DNA from: Nostoc sp. UHCC 0870
GTDB taxonomy: Bacteria > Cyanobacteriota > Cyanobacteriia > Cyanobacteriales > Nostocaceae
NCBI RefSeq assembly: GCF_022063185.1
Contig: NZ_CP091913.1
Coordinates: forward strand, 4,166,001 to 4,230,000
Direction: 5' to 3'
Length of the DNA: 64,000 nucleotides
Under the pieces are notes generated by a model that had not been told where the DNA came from, searched no databases, and saw only the letters and a list, made by a program, of their open reading frames with translations. This document shows, one piece after another, positions 16,663-25,330 of this stretch. A program made the translations under genes and the position numbers. The stretch's first letter is position 1. Each line of letters begins with the position of its first letter.

Positions 16663-17802
16663 GTGAACCTTGGTCAATGGATCGGCTTAATCGCCATAGT
16701 TCTCTCTTTATATATACTGTGGCAAATCAAAGAAGTGTTGCTACTGATGTTTGCTGCTGTCGTCTTGGCTACTACCTTAAATCGGTTAGCCAGGCGTTTT
16801 CAACGAGCCGGTCTCAAGCGGGGATTTGCTGTCTTTCTGTCAGTGATCATCTTTTTTGCGATCGTCATCGGCTTTTTCTGGTTGATTGTTCCACCTTTTG
16901 CCCAGCAGTTCCATGAACTTACTGATCGCGTACCTTTAGGGTTTAAACGTTTTAATACTTGGGTGAATGAATTCAGAACTCGTCTTCCACCCCAGTTAGT
17001 TCCCTATATACCAGATATTAACAGTCTGATCCAACAAGCACAGCCCTTCATCAATCGGGTATTAGGTAGTTCTTTTGCTTTCGTCTCTGGTTCTTTAGAA
17101 GTTGTGTTGAAGGTGTTGCTAGTCCTGGTTTTAACAGGAATGTTATTAGTTGACCCCTTGGCTTACCAAAGAGTATTTATACGCCTATTCCCCTCATTTT
17201 ATCGTCGTCGAGTCGAAGGGATTTTAGATAAGTGCGAAGTCTCCTTAGAGGGATGGGTAACAGGCGCACTGATCGCTATGGGTGTAGTAGGACTAATGAG
17301 TGTTGTTGGCTTATCAATTTTAGGAGTTAAGGCAGCACTGGCTTTAGCAGTTTTAGCGGGATTTCTAAATTTAATTCCCAATATTGGACCGACACTAAGC
17401 GTAGTTCCAGCAATGGCGATCGCGCTTTTAGATGATCCGTGGAAAGCTGTTGCTGTCTTGATTTTATACTTTATTATTCAACAGGTGGAAAGCAGTTTTA
17501 TTACACCTGTTGTCATGGCACAACAAGTTTCTTTACTACCAGCAGTAACATTAATTTCGCAATTATTTTTCGTAACTTTCTTTGGGTTTTTAGGATTATT
17601 TTTAGCTTTACCGTTAACTGTTGTTGCTAAAATTTGGGTGCAGGAAGTATTAATTAAAGATGTTTTAGATGAATGGAACGATAACCATGCTCAAGAGACT
17701 GAGTTAGTTATAGTTTCTCACTCTCCTGGAGTTGATGAAAAATGGTCAGATGATAAACCAGCTAATAATTTAAATGATGATGCTTTATCTCAGGAAGATT
17801 AG
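16663..17802 (+). CDS. AI-2E family (PerM/YhhT-type) transporter
   Basis: Integral membrane protein of 379 residues of the AI-2E exporter superfamily. Hydrophobic segments appear in the family order: two near the N-terminus, a soluble domain of about residues 75-145, then five to six more helices. The diagnostic block is AVLAGFLNLIPNIGPTLSVVPA (about residues 230-250), and the QQVESSFITPVVMAQQVSLLPAVTL segment is also typical. Some members export autoinducer-2 or act as Na+/H+ antiporters; the substrate here is unknown. The start is GTG at 16663 (GTGAACCTTGG). The C-terminal 40 residues are an acidic polar tail. Confidence 0.85.
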   Translation: MNLGQWIGLIAIVLSLYILWQIKEVLLLMFAAVVLATTLNRLARRFQRAGLKRGFAVFLSVIIFFAIVIGFFWLIVPPFAQQFHELTDRVPLGFKRFNTWVNEFRTRLPPQLVPYIPDINSLIQQAQPFINRVLGSSFAFVSGSLEVVLKVLLVLVLTGMLLVDPLAYQRVFIRLFPSFYRRRVEGILDKCEVSLEGWVTGALIAMGVVGLMSVVGLSILGVKAALALAVLAGFLNLIPNIGPTLSVVPAMAIALLDDPWKAVAVLILYFIIQQVESSFITPVVMAQQVSLLPAVTLISQLFFVTFFGFLGLFLALPLTVVAKIWVQEVLIKDVLDEWNDNHAQETELVIVSHSPGVDEKWSDDKPANNLNDDALSQED

Positions 17803-17903
17803 CCAATTTTCCTCCGTTCCCTACTAGGGAAGGGGATTAGGGGGTTAGGTTTTGGATTAATTTTTCCACATAACGTAAAAAGTCAGGAAGTTCCTTAGTG
17901 CTT

Positions 17904-18002
17904 TCACTTAAACTTATTCGAGCTAAAAAATACCGCCGCCAGCACAATTAAACCCAAAAGCACCAAGGGAACAGAGAGATTAGGTAGATCCGATAAATTC
18001 AT
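17904..18002 (-). CDS. Possible 32-residue single-helix membrane peptide
   Basis: ATG-initiated 32-codon frame on the minus strand, ending TGA. It encodes a short polar N-terminus (MNLSDLPNLSV), one hydrophobic helix (PLVLLGLIVLAAVFF) and a basic end (SSNKFK). This is the architecture of tiny photosynthetic or NDH-1 membrane subunits, but I could not match it to PetL, PetN, PsbM, PsaM or other ones I know, so no name is given. No clear ribosome binding site is seen. It lies between the transporter and the 849-residue fusion gene, on the opposite strand. Confidence 0.4.
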   Translation of the reverse strand: MNLSDLPNLSVPLVLLGLIVLAAVFFSSNKFK

Positions 18003-18066
18003 TAAGCAGTTAGTTGTTTTCAGGGATAATTCCTGTTATACAGCAAGCAGAGAACACGGGGAAATC

Positions 18067-20616
18067 ATGATGACATCTCCAGACATGGTTATCTGGCTAC
18101 AGGAGCGGACACCTTTAGGTATTCTCTCATCCGAAGTGTTGAATGCGATGGTGCAGCCAGCCGCAGGCATCGCTCCCCTGATTCAAACACAAGTTATACC
18201 CCAGGGAAGCTATCTGAGTAAAGAAGGTAATCCCCCAACAGCACTTTATATTCTTGTCGAGGGTCAACTAGAAAGCGAAATTACTAATAAAAACAACACA
18301 GTTTTCCCCTGTGGTTTTCTTCCAGGTGCAGTCATTCACCTCAAGGAATTACTTTTAGATGAATTAACGCCGTACACGATTAAGGCTGTTACAGAATCTC
18401 AAGTCTGGGTTGTCTCGGCGGCTGACTTTCGCGCTTTAGTTAGTCAATATCCCCAAATTACTCAGGCTATTTCTCGACAATTGGCGCAGGAATTAGCCCA
18501 AGTGACATCTGCGTTAACTTACGAACAAGAACGTTCTGTAGCTTTACGACCATATTTAGTTACCAAAGCACAACGGGGAATTGTCGGTACAAGTCGCTAC
18601 GCGGTGCGGTTGCGGGAGCAAATTCGAGAAGCGGCGGCTGACCGGAAATCTGTGGAAATTTTCGGCGAACCAGGCTTAGAAAAAGATAATATCGCTGCGC
18701 TAATTCACTTTAGTTCTCCTCAAAGGCGCGAACCAATTATTAAAATCAATTGTGGAATTTTGCAACCTAGGGGTGCAGATTTATTCGGACGTGCTACTGG
18801 TAAACCGGGACTTTTGGAATGGCTGGGGGAAGGGACTTTAGTTTTAAACAATATTCAAGAGTTACCCCCAGAGTTATTACCTGCTGTAGCGCAGTTCCTC
18901 AAAACAGGGACATACACCCCTGTTACCCGTCCGGGAGAACCAACGGCTGTACCCCGCACCAGCAAAGCTAGGATTTTAATAGTTTCTGAAAAAGCCCAGT
19001 CTCAAATAGAACGCTGTGTGGGTCATATTATTAAAGTACCGCCCCTACGGGTACGGAAGGCTGATATTAAAGCCCAGGTGGAATATTACACCAGTTTGTA
19101 TGTGCGATCGCGTGGAGTTGCTAAACCCCGTATCACACCAGAAGCCTTGCGCCGTTTACAGTCCTATGATTTTCCTGGGAATCTCAAGGAACTGAAAAAC
19201 CTTGTAGAACGCGCCATTGTGCAAGCTGGGAAGGGAAGGGAGTTAACAGAAGAAATTTTCTGGGCGGCTCAAACGAAGAAAAAGCAATTTCGAGTTAATC
19301 TGTTGAACCTGTATCCTGGGTTGCGGCGATTTTTGCGGAGTGATTGGTGGCCGGATAGAATTAACTATGGTTTTACTGTCGTGGGATTTGCATTTATTGT
19401 GGGTGTGTTATTTCTGGGGCCGCAAACACGCGATCGCAATTTTGCTTTAAATTTATTTTGGGCTTGGTGGTGGCCTATCGGTTTATTTATCTTCCCCTTT
19501 TTCGGGCGGGTGTGGTGTGCTGTCTGTCCTTTCATGATTTATGGTGAAATCACCCAAAAACTATCTCTGTGGCTATTTCCGCGTCAACTCCAACGCTGGC
19601 CGCGAGAGAAGTCTGAAAAATGGGGTGGTTGGTTTTTGTTTGGGTTATTTACTCTCATTTTCCTCTGGGAAGAACTCTGGAATTTAGAAAATACCGCCTA
19701 TCTTTCCGCCTGCTTACTGTTATTAATTACCTCCGGGGCGATGATTTTCTCAGCCCTGTTTGAAAGGCGGTTTTGGTGTCGTTATCTTTGCCCCATTGGC
19801 GGGATGAATGGTTTATTTGCTAAACTCTCGATGACGGAACTCAGGGCGCAACAGGGAATTTGTTCTGCTACTTGTACGACCTATCAATGTTATAAAGGTG
19901 GTGCGGAAAAAGGCGAAGGAATGGAAACTGATGGCTGTCCCTTGTATTCCCATCCCGCACAGTTAGAAGATAACCGCGATTGCGTGTTGTGCATGACTTG
20001 TTTAAAAGCCTGTCCCCATCGTTCCGTTGAGTTTAACTTGCGTCCCCCAGGGATTGAACTGTGGACAACTCACGTACCCCACAACTATGAAGTGGCGTTA
20101 TTGTTGTTGCTGTTCGGGGGAGTATATCTGCATCGTTTACCAGAGTTGCAAACTTGGCTGGGGTTAGAGTTAGATTTAACTCCATTTTGGCTACATTTGG
20201 GGATATCACTGTTAGCTTTGTTAATTCCTACAGTGGTTGTATTTGTCGCCTATGGTTGTATGCAAATATTCAATCTTCACCGTAAAGTCCGACCATTTAT
20301 TGAACTCGCCTATGGGTATTTACCTTTAGTGTTGGGAGGGAACTTAGCCCATTACTTGCGTTTGGGTTTGGGTGAAGGTGGTAAGATTTTACCTGTAACC
20401 TTTGCAACCTTTGGTTTAAGTGGTGAGCAATTGCCAATATTAGTAGCGCATCCAGCCGTGATTGCTTTTTTACAAGGTGCAACCCTAATTTTTTCCGTGC
20501 TGTTGACAATTGTGTTAACGCAAAAGATTGCGCGACAACCATTGAGAAATATACTTTGGCAACATCTAGCTGCGATCGCTTTAGGCTTGAGTATGTGGGT
20601 GATAATTGTATTTTGA
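18067..20616 (+). CDS. Fusion: cyclic-nucleotide-binding fold + degenerate sigma54-activator AAA domain + membrane polyferredoxin
   Basis: Membrane protein of 849 residues with three modules. Residues about 15-150: a cNMP-binding/CRP-like fold (LYILVEGQLESE; SQVWVVSAADFRAL). Residues about 172-385: an AAA domain in the order of NtrC-type sigma54 activators, but with Walker A degraded (GEPGLEKDN where GxTGxGKE is usual), Walker B degraded (LVLNNIQELP where LFLDEIGELP is usual) and no GAFTGA loop (DLFGRATGKPGL); the C-terminal helical part PGNLKELKNLVERAI is kept. Residues about 435-849: six or more membrane helices and NapH/CcoG/NosR-type ferredoxin Cys clusters (CAVCPF, Cys484/487; CRYLCPIGG; CVLCMTCLKACPHR). 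Cyanobacteria have no sigma54, so promoter activation is not expected; the AAA domain may be a scaffold or sensor for a membrane redox module. It stands as a single gene. Start ATG ATG at 18067/18070. Confidence 0.85.
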   Translation: MMTSPDMVIWLQERTPLGILSSEVLNAMVQPAAGIAPLIQTQVIPQGSYLSKEGNPPTALYILVEGQLESEITNKNNTVFPCGFLPGAVIHLKELLLDELTPYTIKAVTESQVWVVSAADFRALVSQYPQITQAISRQLAQELAQVTSALTYEQERSVALRPYLVTKAQRGIVGTSRYAVRLREQIREAAADRKSVEIFGEPGLEKDNIAALIHFSSPQRREPIIKINCGILQPRGADLFGRATGKPGLLEWLGEGTLVLNNIQELPPELLPAVAQFLKTGTYTPVTRPGEPTAVPRTSKARILIVSEKAQSQIERCVGHIIKVPPLRVRKADIKAQVEYYTSLYVRSRGVAKPRITPEALRRLQSYDFPGNLKELKNLVERAIVQAGKGRELTEEIFWAAQTKKKQFRVNLLNLYPGLRRFLRSDWWPDRINYGFTVVGFAFIVGVLFLGPQTRDRNFALNLFWAWWWPIGLFIFPFFGRVWCAVCPFMIYGEITQKLSLWLFPRQLQRWPREKSEKWGGWFLFGLFTLIFLWEELWNLENTAYLSACLLLLITSGAMIFSALFERRFWCRYLCPIGGMNGLFAKLSMTELRAQQGICSATCTTYQCYKGGAEKGEGMETDGCPLYSHPAQLEDNRDCVLCMTCLKACPHRSVEFNLRPPGIELWTTHVPHNYEVALLLLLFGGVYLHRLPELQTWLGLELDLTPFWLHLGISLLALLIPTVVVFVAYGCMQIFNLHRKVRPFIELAYGYLPLVLGGNLAHYLRLGLGEGGKILPVTFATFGLSGEQLPILVAHPAVIAFLQGATLIFSVLLTIVLTQKIARQPLRNILWQHLAAIALGLSMWVIIVF

Positions 20617-20617
20617 C

Positions 20618-21172
20618 TTAATTGCCCAGTAATTTCGGAATAGAAACCGTAATTTCAGGAAATGCTAAGGGTGTAATACTACCTTGAGTTAGTATTTCTT
20701 GGGACTGATAACCTTCTGCGGTAGGTTCTCTAAATATAATAAGTTGCATAGTTCGCAAATTAATCACCCAATACTCTGGAATACCTGCGGCGGCGTAAAT
20801 TTTGGTTTTTACTTCTAAATCTTTAGTCAGACTTGAATCTGAATATTCAATTAGCCAAAAAATATTTTCTGGATAAGGGTGATGTTTTCTGTAATTTTGA
20901 CCCAAGCGTTGTGCGATCGCAATATCGGGTTCTGGTTCAGAGTTACTATCAGGTAAGGTGATTGGTTTTGCTTGTCGAACTTTTGCTTTATTTCCTAACA
21001 GGTAAATTAGGTATTCTCCCGCTTCATCACTGCAATAAGCATGGGATTCACCTTCTGGGGACATTTCTATAATTTCTCCACTTAGCAATTCCACCTGTCG
21101 CCCTGCTAAAATTCCAGAGGCAATCATGCGATGATAGTCTTCAATGCTCCACTTCGCAGTTGTTAGGGTCAC
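20618..21172 (-). CDS. Uma2-family (DUF820) nuclease-like protein
   Basis: Protein of 184 residues in the PD-(D/E)XK restriction-endonuclease-like Uma2 family, which is greatly expanded in cyanobacteria. Visible features are the start WSIEDYHRMIASGIL, the GEIIEMSPEGESHAY block, the central active-site-like motif EPDIAIAQRL, then WLIEYSDSSLTKDLEVKTKIYAAAGIPEYWVINL. Start GTG at 21170-21172. The stop codon lies one base from the stop of the convergent fusion gene. The biological role of these proteins is unsettled. Confidence 0.82.
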   Translation of the reverse strand: MTLTTAKWSIEDYHRMIASGILAGRQVELLSGEIIEMSPEGESHAYCSDEAGEYLIYLLGNKAKVRQAKPITLPDSNSEPEPDIAIAQRLGQNYRKHHPYPENIFWLIEYSDSSLTKDLEVKTKIYAAAGIPEYWVINLRTMQLIIFREPTAEGYQSQEILTQGSITPLAFPEITVSIPKLLGN

Positions 21173-21431
21173 AGCGATCGCTCCTATTGTTCCTATCCCA
21201 TCCTCAATTTAACCTACAAGCGACTTAAAACAATTCGCAATCTAAGTGTTGTAACGAGCAGATACGGGAATGCTTCGCTTCACTACGTGATAATCGCCAT
21301 CACAAATTTTAGATCATTAATATTGTGAGGTATTTTGAAAATAGTAGTCGCCAATTATGCCTTTGATAAGTTAAAGATTAGAAATAGTGGAAAATTTCGC
21401 ATCCAGGAATGTGTTCTACCTTATTCTCTAG
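21173..21431. other. Non-coding region
   Basis: No gene recognised between the Uma2 gene and the gene remnant upstream of topA. The right end merges with the remnant. Confidence 0.4.
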
Positions 21432-21605
21432 GAAGCGTCCCACCGTAGGCGCACTAACCCCGATGAATGGAAGGAACAAATTAAATCCTTTTTCCCTATT
21501 CCTCATACATCCTGGAGTTTTTATGAGGATCAAGTTACAGTCAGTGTGATCTTACCTCTTGACATTTCGTTGAAATTACCCCAATTTGACTGTTTAGCTT
21601 CATAG
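21432..21605 (+). pseudogene. Startless coding-like frame before topA
   Basis: A 57-codon frame between a TAG (21429-21431) and a TAG at 21603-21605 with no start codon near its beginning. The peptide (NPDEWKEQIKSFFPIPHTSW and SVILPLDISLKLPQFDC) has coding-like composition. It might be the 3' end of a lost gene. No family was recognised. Confidence 0.3.
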
Positions 21606-21627
21606 CTATTTTTTTATTGAAATTTCC

Positions 21628-24276
21628 ATGTCAACTCTCGTCATTGTCGAATCTCCAACCAAAGCTCGTACCATTCGCAACTACCTACCAAAAGACTATC
21701 GGGTAGAAGCGTCGATGGGTCATGTGCGTGACCTACCCCAATCGGCTAGTGAAATTCCTGCTGCTGTCAAAGGGGAAGCATGGGCGCAGCTTGGGGTAAA
21801 TGTGGACGCAGACTTTGAACCTGTATATGTTGTCCCCAAAGACAAAAAGAAAATTGTCACTCAGCTTAAAGAAGCTCTAAAAGAAGCAACTGAACTGATC
21901 CTGGCAACTGACGAAGACCGAGAAGGTGAAAGTATTAGTTGGCATTTATACCAGCTACTTAAGCCAAAAATCCCGACTAAGCGGATGGTGTTTCATGAGA
22001 TCACCCAAGAAGCAATTAAAAAGGCTCTGAAAAACTGCCGCAATATCGATGAGCAGCTAGTACGCGCCCAAGAAACCCGGCGGATTTTAGACCGATTAGT
22101 GGGGTATACCCTTTCCCCCTTGTTGTGGAAAAAAATTGCCTGGGGATTATCTGCGGGGCGGGTGCAGTCTGTGGCTGTGCGCCTGTTGGTAACGAAAGAA
22201 CGCCAGCGTCGGGCTTTCCGGGAAGGGGCATATTGGGATTTAAAAGCTTCCCTGGAGCAGAACAAATCCCCATTTACATCCCTGTTAGTTACCCTAGGAG
22301 GCACTAAAGTAGCCACCGGGAGTGATTTTGACCCTTCTACAGGACAAATCGCCACTGGACGCAATGTAGTGCTACTTTCGGAAGAAGATGCGATCGCCCT
22401 GAAGGACAGACTGACTGGTAAACCCTGGACAGTCTCAGATGTGGAAGAACGCCCAGTAACGCGCAAACCTTCACCACCCTTTACAACTTCCACGTTGCAG
22501 CAAGAATCGAACCGCAAACTGCGCCTCTCCGCACGGGACACCATGCGGGTTGCCCAGAATTTGTATGAGCAAGGGTATATTACCTATATGCGTACAGACT
22601 CGGTGCATTTGTCAGATCAGGCGATCGCAGCTGCCCGTGATTCTGTAGAAAAACTATACGGTAAGTCATATCTCAGCCCCCAACCAAGGCAATACACCAC
22701 CAAATCTAAAGGCGCACAGGAAGCCCACGAAGCCATTCGTCCGGCTGGTAGCAGCTTCCGCACCCCCCAAGAAACCGGATTAAGCGGTCGGGAATTAGCC
22801 CTGTATGACTTGATTTGGAAGCGCACCGTCGCCTGTCAAATGGCAGATTCCCGCCAAACCCAAATCACCGTCCAGTTAAAAGTTGAAGATGCTGGTTTCC
22901 GTTCTTCCGGTAAACGCATTGATTTTCCTGGCTATTTACGCGCCTACGTCGAAGGTTCTGATGACCCCGAAGCCGCATTAGAAGACCAAGAGGTGATTTT
23001 GCCTGGCTTAAAAGTTGGTGATCATCCCAACTGTAAAGACTTAACCGCCGTTGATCACGAAACTCAACCCCCAGCTAGGTATAGTGAAGCTACCCTGGTC
23101 AAAACCCTAGAAAGTGAAGGCATTGGTCGTCCTAGTACCTACGCCAGCATTATTGGCACAATCATTGATAAAGGTTACGCCCAACTGGTGAATAATGCCC
23201 TGATTCCCACATTCACCGCTTTCGCCGTCACCACCCTCTTGGAAAAACATTTCCCGGATATCGTTGATCCTAGCTTTACCTCCAAAATGGAGCAAACCCT
23301 GGATGATATCGCCGAAGGTGAAGCTAAATGGCTTCCCTATTTGCGGGAATTTTATCTCGGTGATCAAGGTCTAGAAACCCTAGTCAGAGAACAAGAAAGT
23401 CAAATTGATGCCAGTCAAGCTAGAACAGTAGAACTAGAAAATTTAGCCGCCAAAGTTCGCATTGGTAAATACGGCCCTTATATTGAGGTGGATAACGGTG
23501 ATGGTGTAATCACCGCTTCAATTCCCAAAGACCTGACTCCAGCTGACCTTGACCCCAAACAGGTCGAAGTCCTGCTACGGCAAAAAACCGTAGGGCCAGA
23601 TCAACTAGGTCGTCATCCCGAAACTGGCGAACCAATTTACGTCAAAATTGGTGCTTATGGCCCTTACGTCCAGTTAGGCGACAAGTCAGACGAAAACCCC
23701 AAACCTAAGCAAGCATCTTTCCCGAAAGGTGTTACGCCAGACAACATCACCCTAGAGACAGCTATTGGTTTGTTGTCACTACCCCGCAACTTGGGAGTAC
23801 ATCCAGTCACCGGCGGCAAAATCCAAACTAGTTTAGGCCGTTTTGGCCCTTATGTCGTCCATGACCAAGGGAAAGAAGGCAAAGATTACCGTTCTTTAAA
23901 AGCAAGTGATGATGTCCTGACAATTCCCCTAGAAAGAGCATTGGAATTGTTATCAGAACCGAAAAAGACCCGTGGTTCTGCCAATAGCAAGTCCAAAGCT
24001 GCTTTAAAGGAATTGGGTACACACCCAGACGATGATGCACCAGTAAATATCTACGATGGCCCCTATGGCCCTTACATCAAACACAACAAAACCAATGCTG
24101 GGCTACCAGAAGGTGTGTCTGTAGAAGATGTCACCCTACCCCAAGCTTTGGAATTGCTAGCGGCTAAAGCCTCGACCAGCAAATCCACCCGCAAAACAAC
24201 TAAATCAACAACAACTAAATCAAAGTCAACTGCTAAATCAAAAACGGCGACGAAGAAAAAAGCGGTGGAGAGTTAG
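21628..24276 (+). CDS. topA: DNA topoisomerase I (type IA)
   Basis: Relaxes negative supercoils by a transient 5'-phosphotyrosine break. An 882-residue protein, within the cyanobacterial range. The N-terminal TOPRIM domain begins STLVIVESPTKARTI and has the acidic DEDREGE motif. The catalytic Tyr320 is in TYMRTDSVHLS, which aligns with E. coli Tyr319. After the core (to about residue 600) come three to four C-terminal repeats of the topo_C_Rpt type (GKYGPYIEV, GAYGPYVQL, GRFGPYVVHD, GPYGPYIKH); the zinc fingers of the E. coli enzyme are absent, as in other cyanobacteria. The last 35 residues are a Lys/Ser/Thr-rich tail. ATG start at 21628. Confidence 0.96.
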   Translation: MSTLVIVESPTKARTIRNYLPKDYRVEASMGHVRDLPQSASEIPAAVKGEAWAQLGVNVDADFEPVYVVPKDKKKIVTQLKEALKEATELILATDEDREGESISWHLYQLLKPKIPTKRMVFHEITQEAIKKALKNCRNIDEQLVRAQETRRILDRLVGYTLSPLLWKKIAWGLSAGRVQSVAVRLLVTKERQRRAFREGAYWDLKASLEQNKSPFTSLLVTLGGTKVATGSDFDPSTGQIATGRNVVLLSEEDAIALKDRLTGKPWTVSDVEERPVTRKPSPPFTTSTLQQESNRKLRLSARDTMRVAQNLYEQGYITYMRTDSVHLSDQAIAAARDSVEKLYGKSYLSPQPRQYTTKSKGAQEAHEAIRPAGSSFRTPQETGLSGRELALYDLIWKRTVACQMADSRQTQITVQLKVEDAGFRSSGKRIDFPGYLRAYVEGSDDPEAALEDQEVILPGLKVGDHPNCKDLTAVDHETQPPARYSEATLVKTLESEGIGRPSTYASIIGTIIDKGYAQLVNNALIPTFTAFAVTTLLEKHFPDIVDPSFTSKMEQTLDDIAEGEAKWLPYLREFYLGDQGLETLVREQESQIDASQARTVELENLAAKVRIGKYGPYIEVDNGDGVITASIPKDLTPADLDPKQVEVLLRQKTVGPDQLGRHPETGEPIYVKIGAYGPYVQLGDKSDENPKPKQASFPKGVTPDNITLETAIGLLSLPRNLGVHPVTGGKIQTSLGRFGPYVVHDQGKEGKDYRSLKASDDVLTIPLERALELLSEPKKTRGSANSKSKAALKELGTHPDDDAPVNIYDGPYGPYIKHNKTNAGLPEGVSVEDVTLPQALELLAAKASTSKSTRKTTKSTTTKSKSTAKSKTATKKKAVES

Positions 24277-24550
24277 TGATTAGTGATTAGTCATTAGTCA
24301 TAGGCTAATGAAATGGTGTCATGGCTTTGAACTATTGGCTAATCCCCAATCACTATTACCGTCCGATCAGTTGCGAATGTGATACTCTAAAAAGTAAGGG
24401 AGATAACAACACTGAAAATTTAAGAATGGCTCACGCCCAGAATGAAAAAGTGTGTATCAGCCCGATTGTCCGCCAGAGGTGCAAAATTACGCCAGTTTTT
24501 GCGTAGCTTTTAAACACAATTGAGGTAGTATCTCAGGAGCAGTCAGTTTA
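24277..24550. other. Region between topA and the small ORF before aroQ
   Basis: Begins with tandem heptads (GTGATTA/GTCATTA) right after the topA stop codon. A 61-codon frame at 24321-24506 has no coding character and is not called. No other structure seen. Confidence 0.4.
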
Positions 24551-24688
24551 ATGGACTATATAGAAAAGGTACTGGAAAAGCTAAAAGAATTGGCGCGTAA
24601 GCTGATAGAGTCCCTACTGGGGCCTGAACTAGAGCCGGAACCAGAACTGATTCCGATCCCTGTAGATCAGCGATCGCGTCGTCGTTAG
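24551..24688 (+). CDS. Possible 45-residue peptide upstream of aroQ
   Basis: ATG start with a good AGGAG ribosome binding site 10 bases upstream. The peptide starts with an amphipathic helix (MDYIEKVLEKLKELARKLIESLLG), followed by a Pro/Glu segment (PELEPEPELIPIPV) and a basic end (RSRRR). It ends 19 bases before the aroQ start on the same strand, so cotranscription with aroQ is likely. No family known to me. Confidence 0.5.
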   Translation: MDYIEKVLEKLKELARKLIESLLGPELEPEPELIPIPVDQRSRRR

Positions 24689-24707
24689 TAGACTGAAGGT
24701 ACAATCA

Positions 24708-25157
24708 TTGACAGTACAACCTCTAAATATTTTGGTGCTGCACGGGCCAAACCTGAATCTGCTGGGACAACGAGAACCAGGAGTTTATGGTTCTACTACC
24801 TTGTCTGAGATTAACTGCTTATTAGCAGAAGCAGCACTAAATTTACACGCAAAGGTGTTTCCTGTGCAGTCGAATCATGAAGGTGTGTTAGTCGATGCAA
24901 TTCATGAAGCATTAGGAAAACACCAAGGAATTCTGATTAATGCCGGGGCTTATACTCATACGAGTGTGGCGTTGAGAGATGCGATCGCTGCTGTAAATAT
25001 ACCGACAGTAGAAGTGCATCTTAGTAACATTTACCGCCGAGAAGAATTCCGCCATCATTCTTATATAGCCCCGGTCGTTATTGGACAAATCAGTGGTTTT
25101 GGTGTACAAAGTTATATTTTAGGGTTACAAGCTTTAGTGCATCATTTGAATTCGTAA
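24708..25157 (+). CDS. aroQ: Type II 3-dehydroquinate dehydratase
   Basis: Shikimate-pathway enzyme that dehydrates 3-dehydroquinate. The 149-residue length is usual. Visible are the N-terminal LVLHGPNLNLLGQREPGVYG with the lid-loop Arg and Tyr, FPVQSNHEGVLVDAIHEA with the catalytic-site Asn/His/Glu, the INAGAYTHTSVALRDA motif, and VEVHLSNIYRREEFRHHSYIA at the substrate site. The start is TTG at 24708 (TTGACAGTACAACC); no ATG fits the family N-terminus. A small peptide gene lies just upstream. Confidence 0.95.
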   Translation: MTVQPLNILVLHGPNLNLLGQREPGVYGSTTLSEINCLLAEAALNLHAKVFPVQSNHEGVLVDAIHEALGKHQGILINAGAYTHTSVALRDAIAAVNIPTVEVHLSNIYRREEFRHHSYIAPVVIGQISGFGVQSYILGLQALVHHLNS

Positions 25158-25330
25158 TTCGAGAAGACTCAATTTAGTTTATGAAGAAGGTAGGAGACAG
25201 GGCAGCAGAAAGCACAAGTTATTCAATTTGGGATTTTGTAGTCGTAAGCCTAGCCGTAAACTATTTTAAATTTATTTTGAATTTTGAATTGATTTATATG
25301 CCCCATGCCCAATTAACAATTAGTTAAATC

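Noticed and set aside
24321..24506. 61-codon frame after topA
   Set aside because: No ribosome binding site, unusual composition and no motif.
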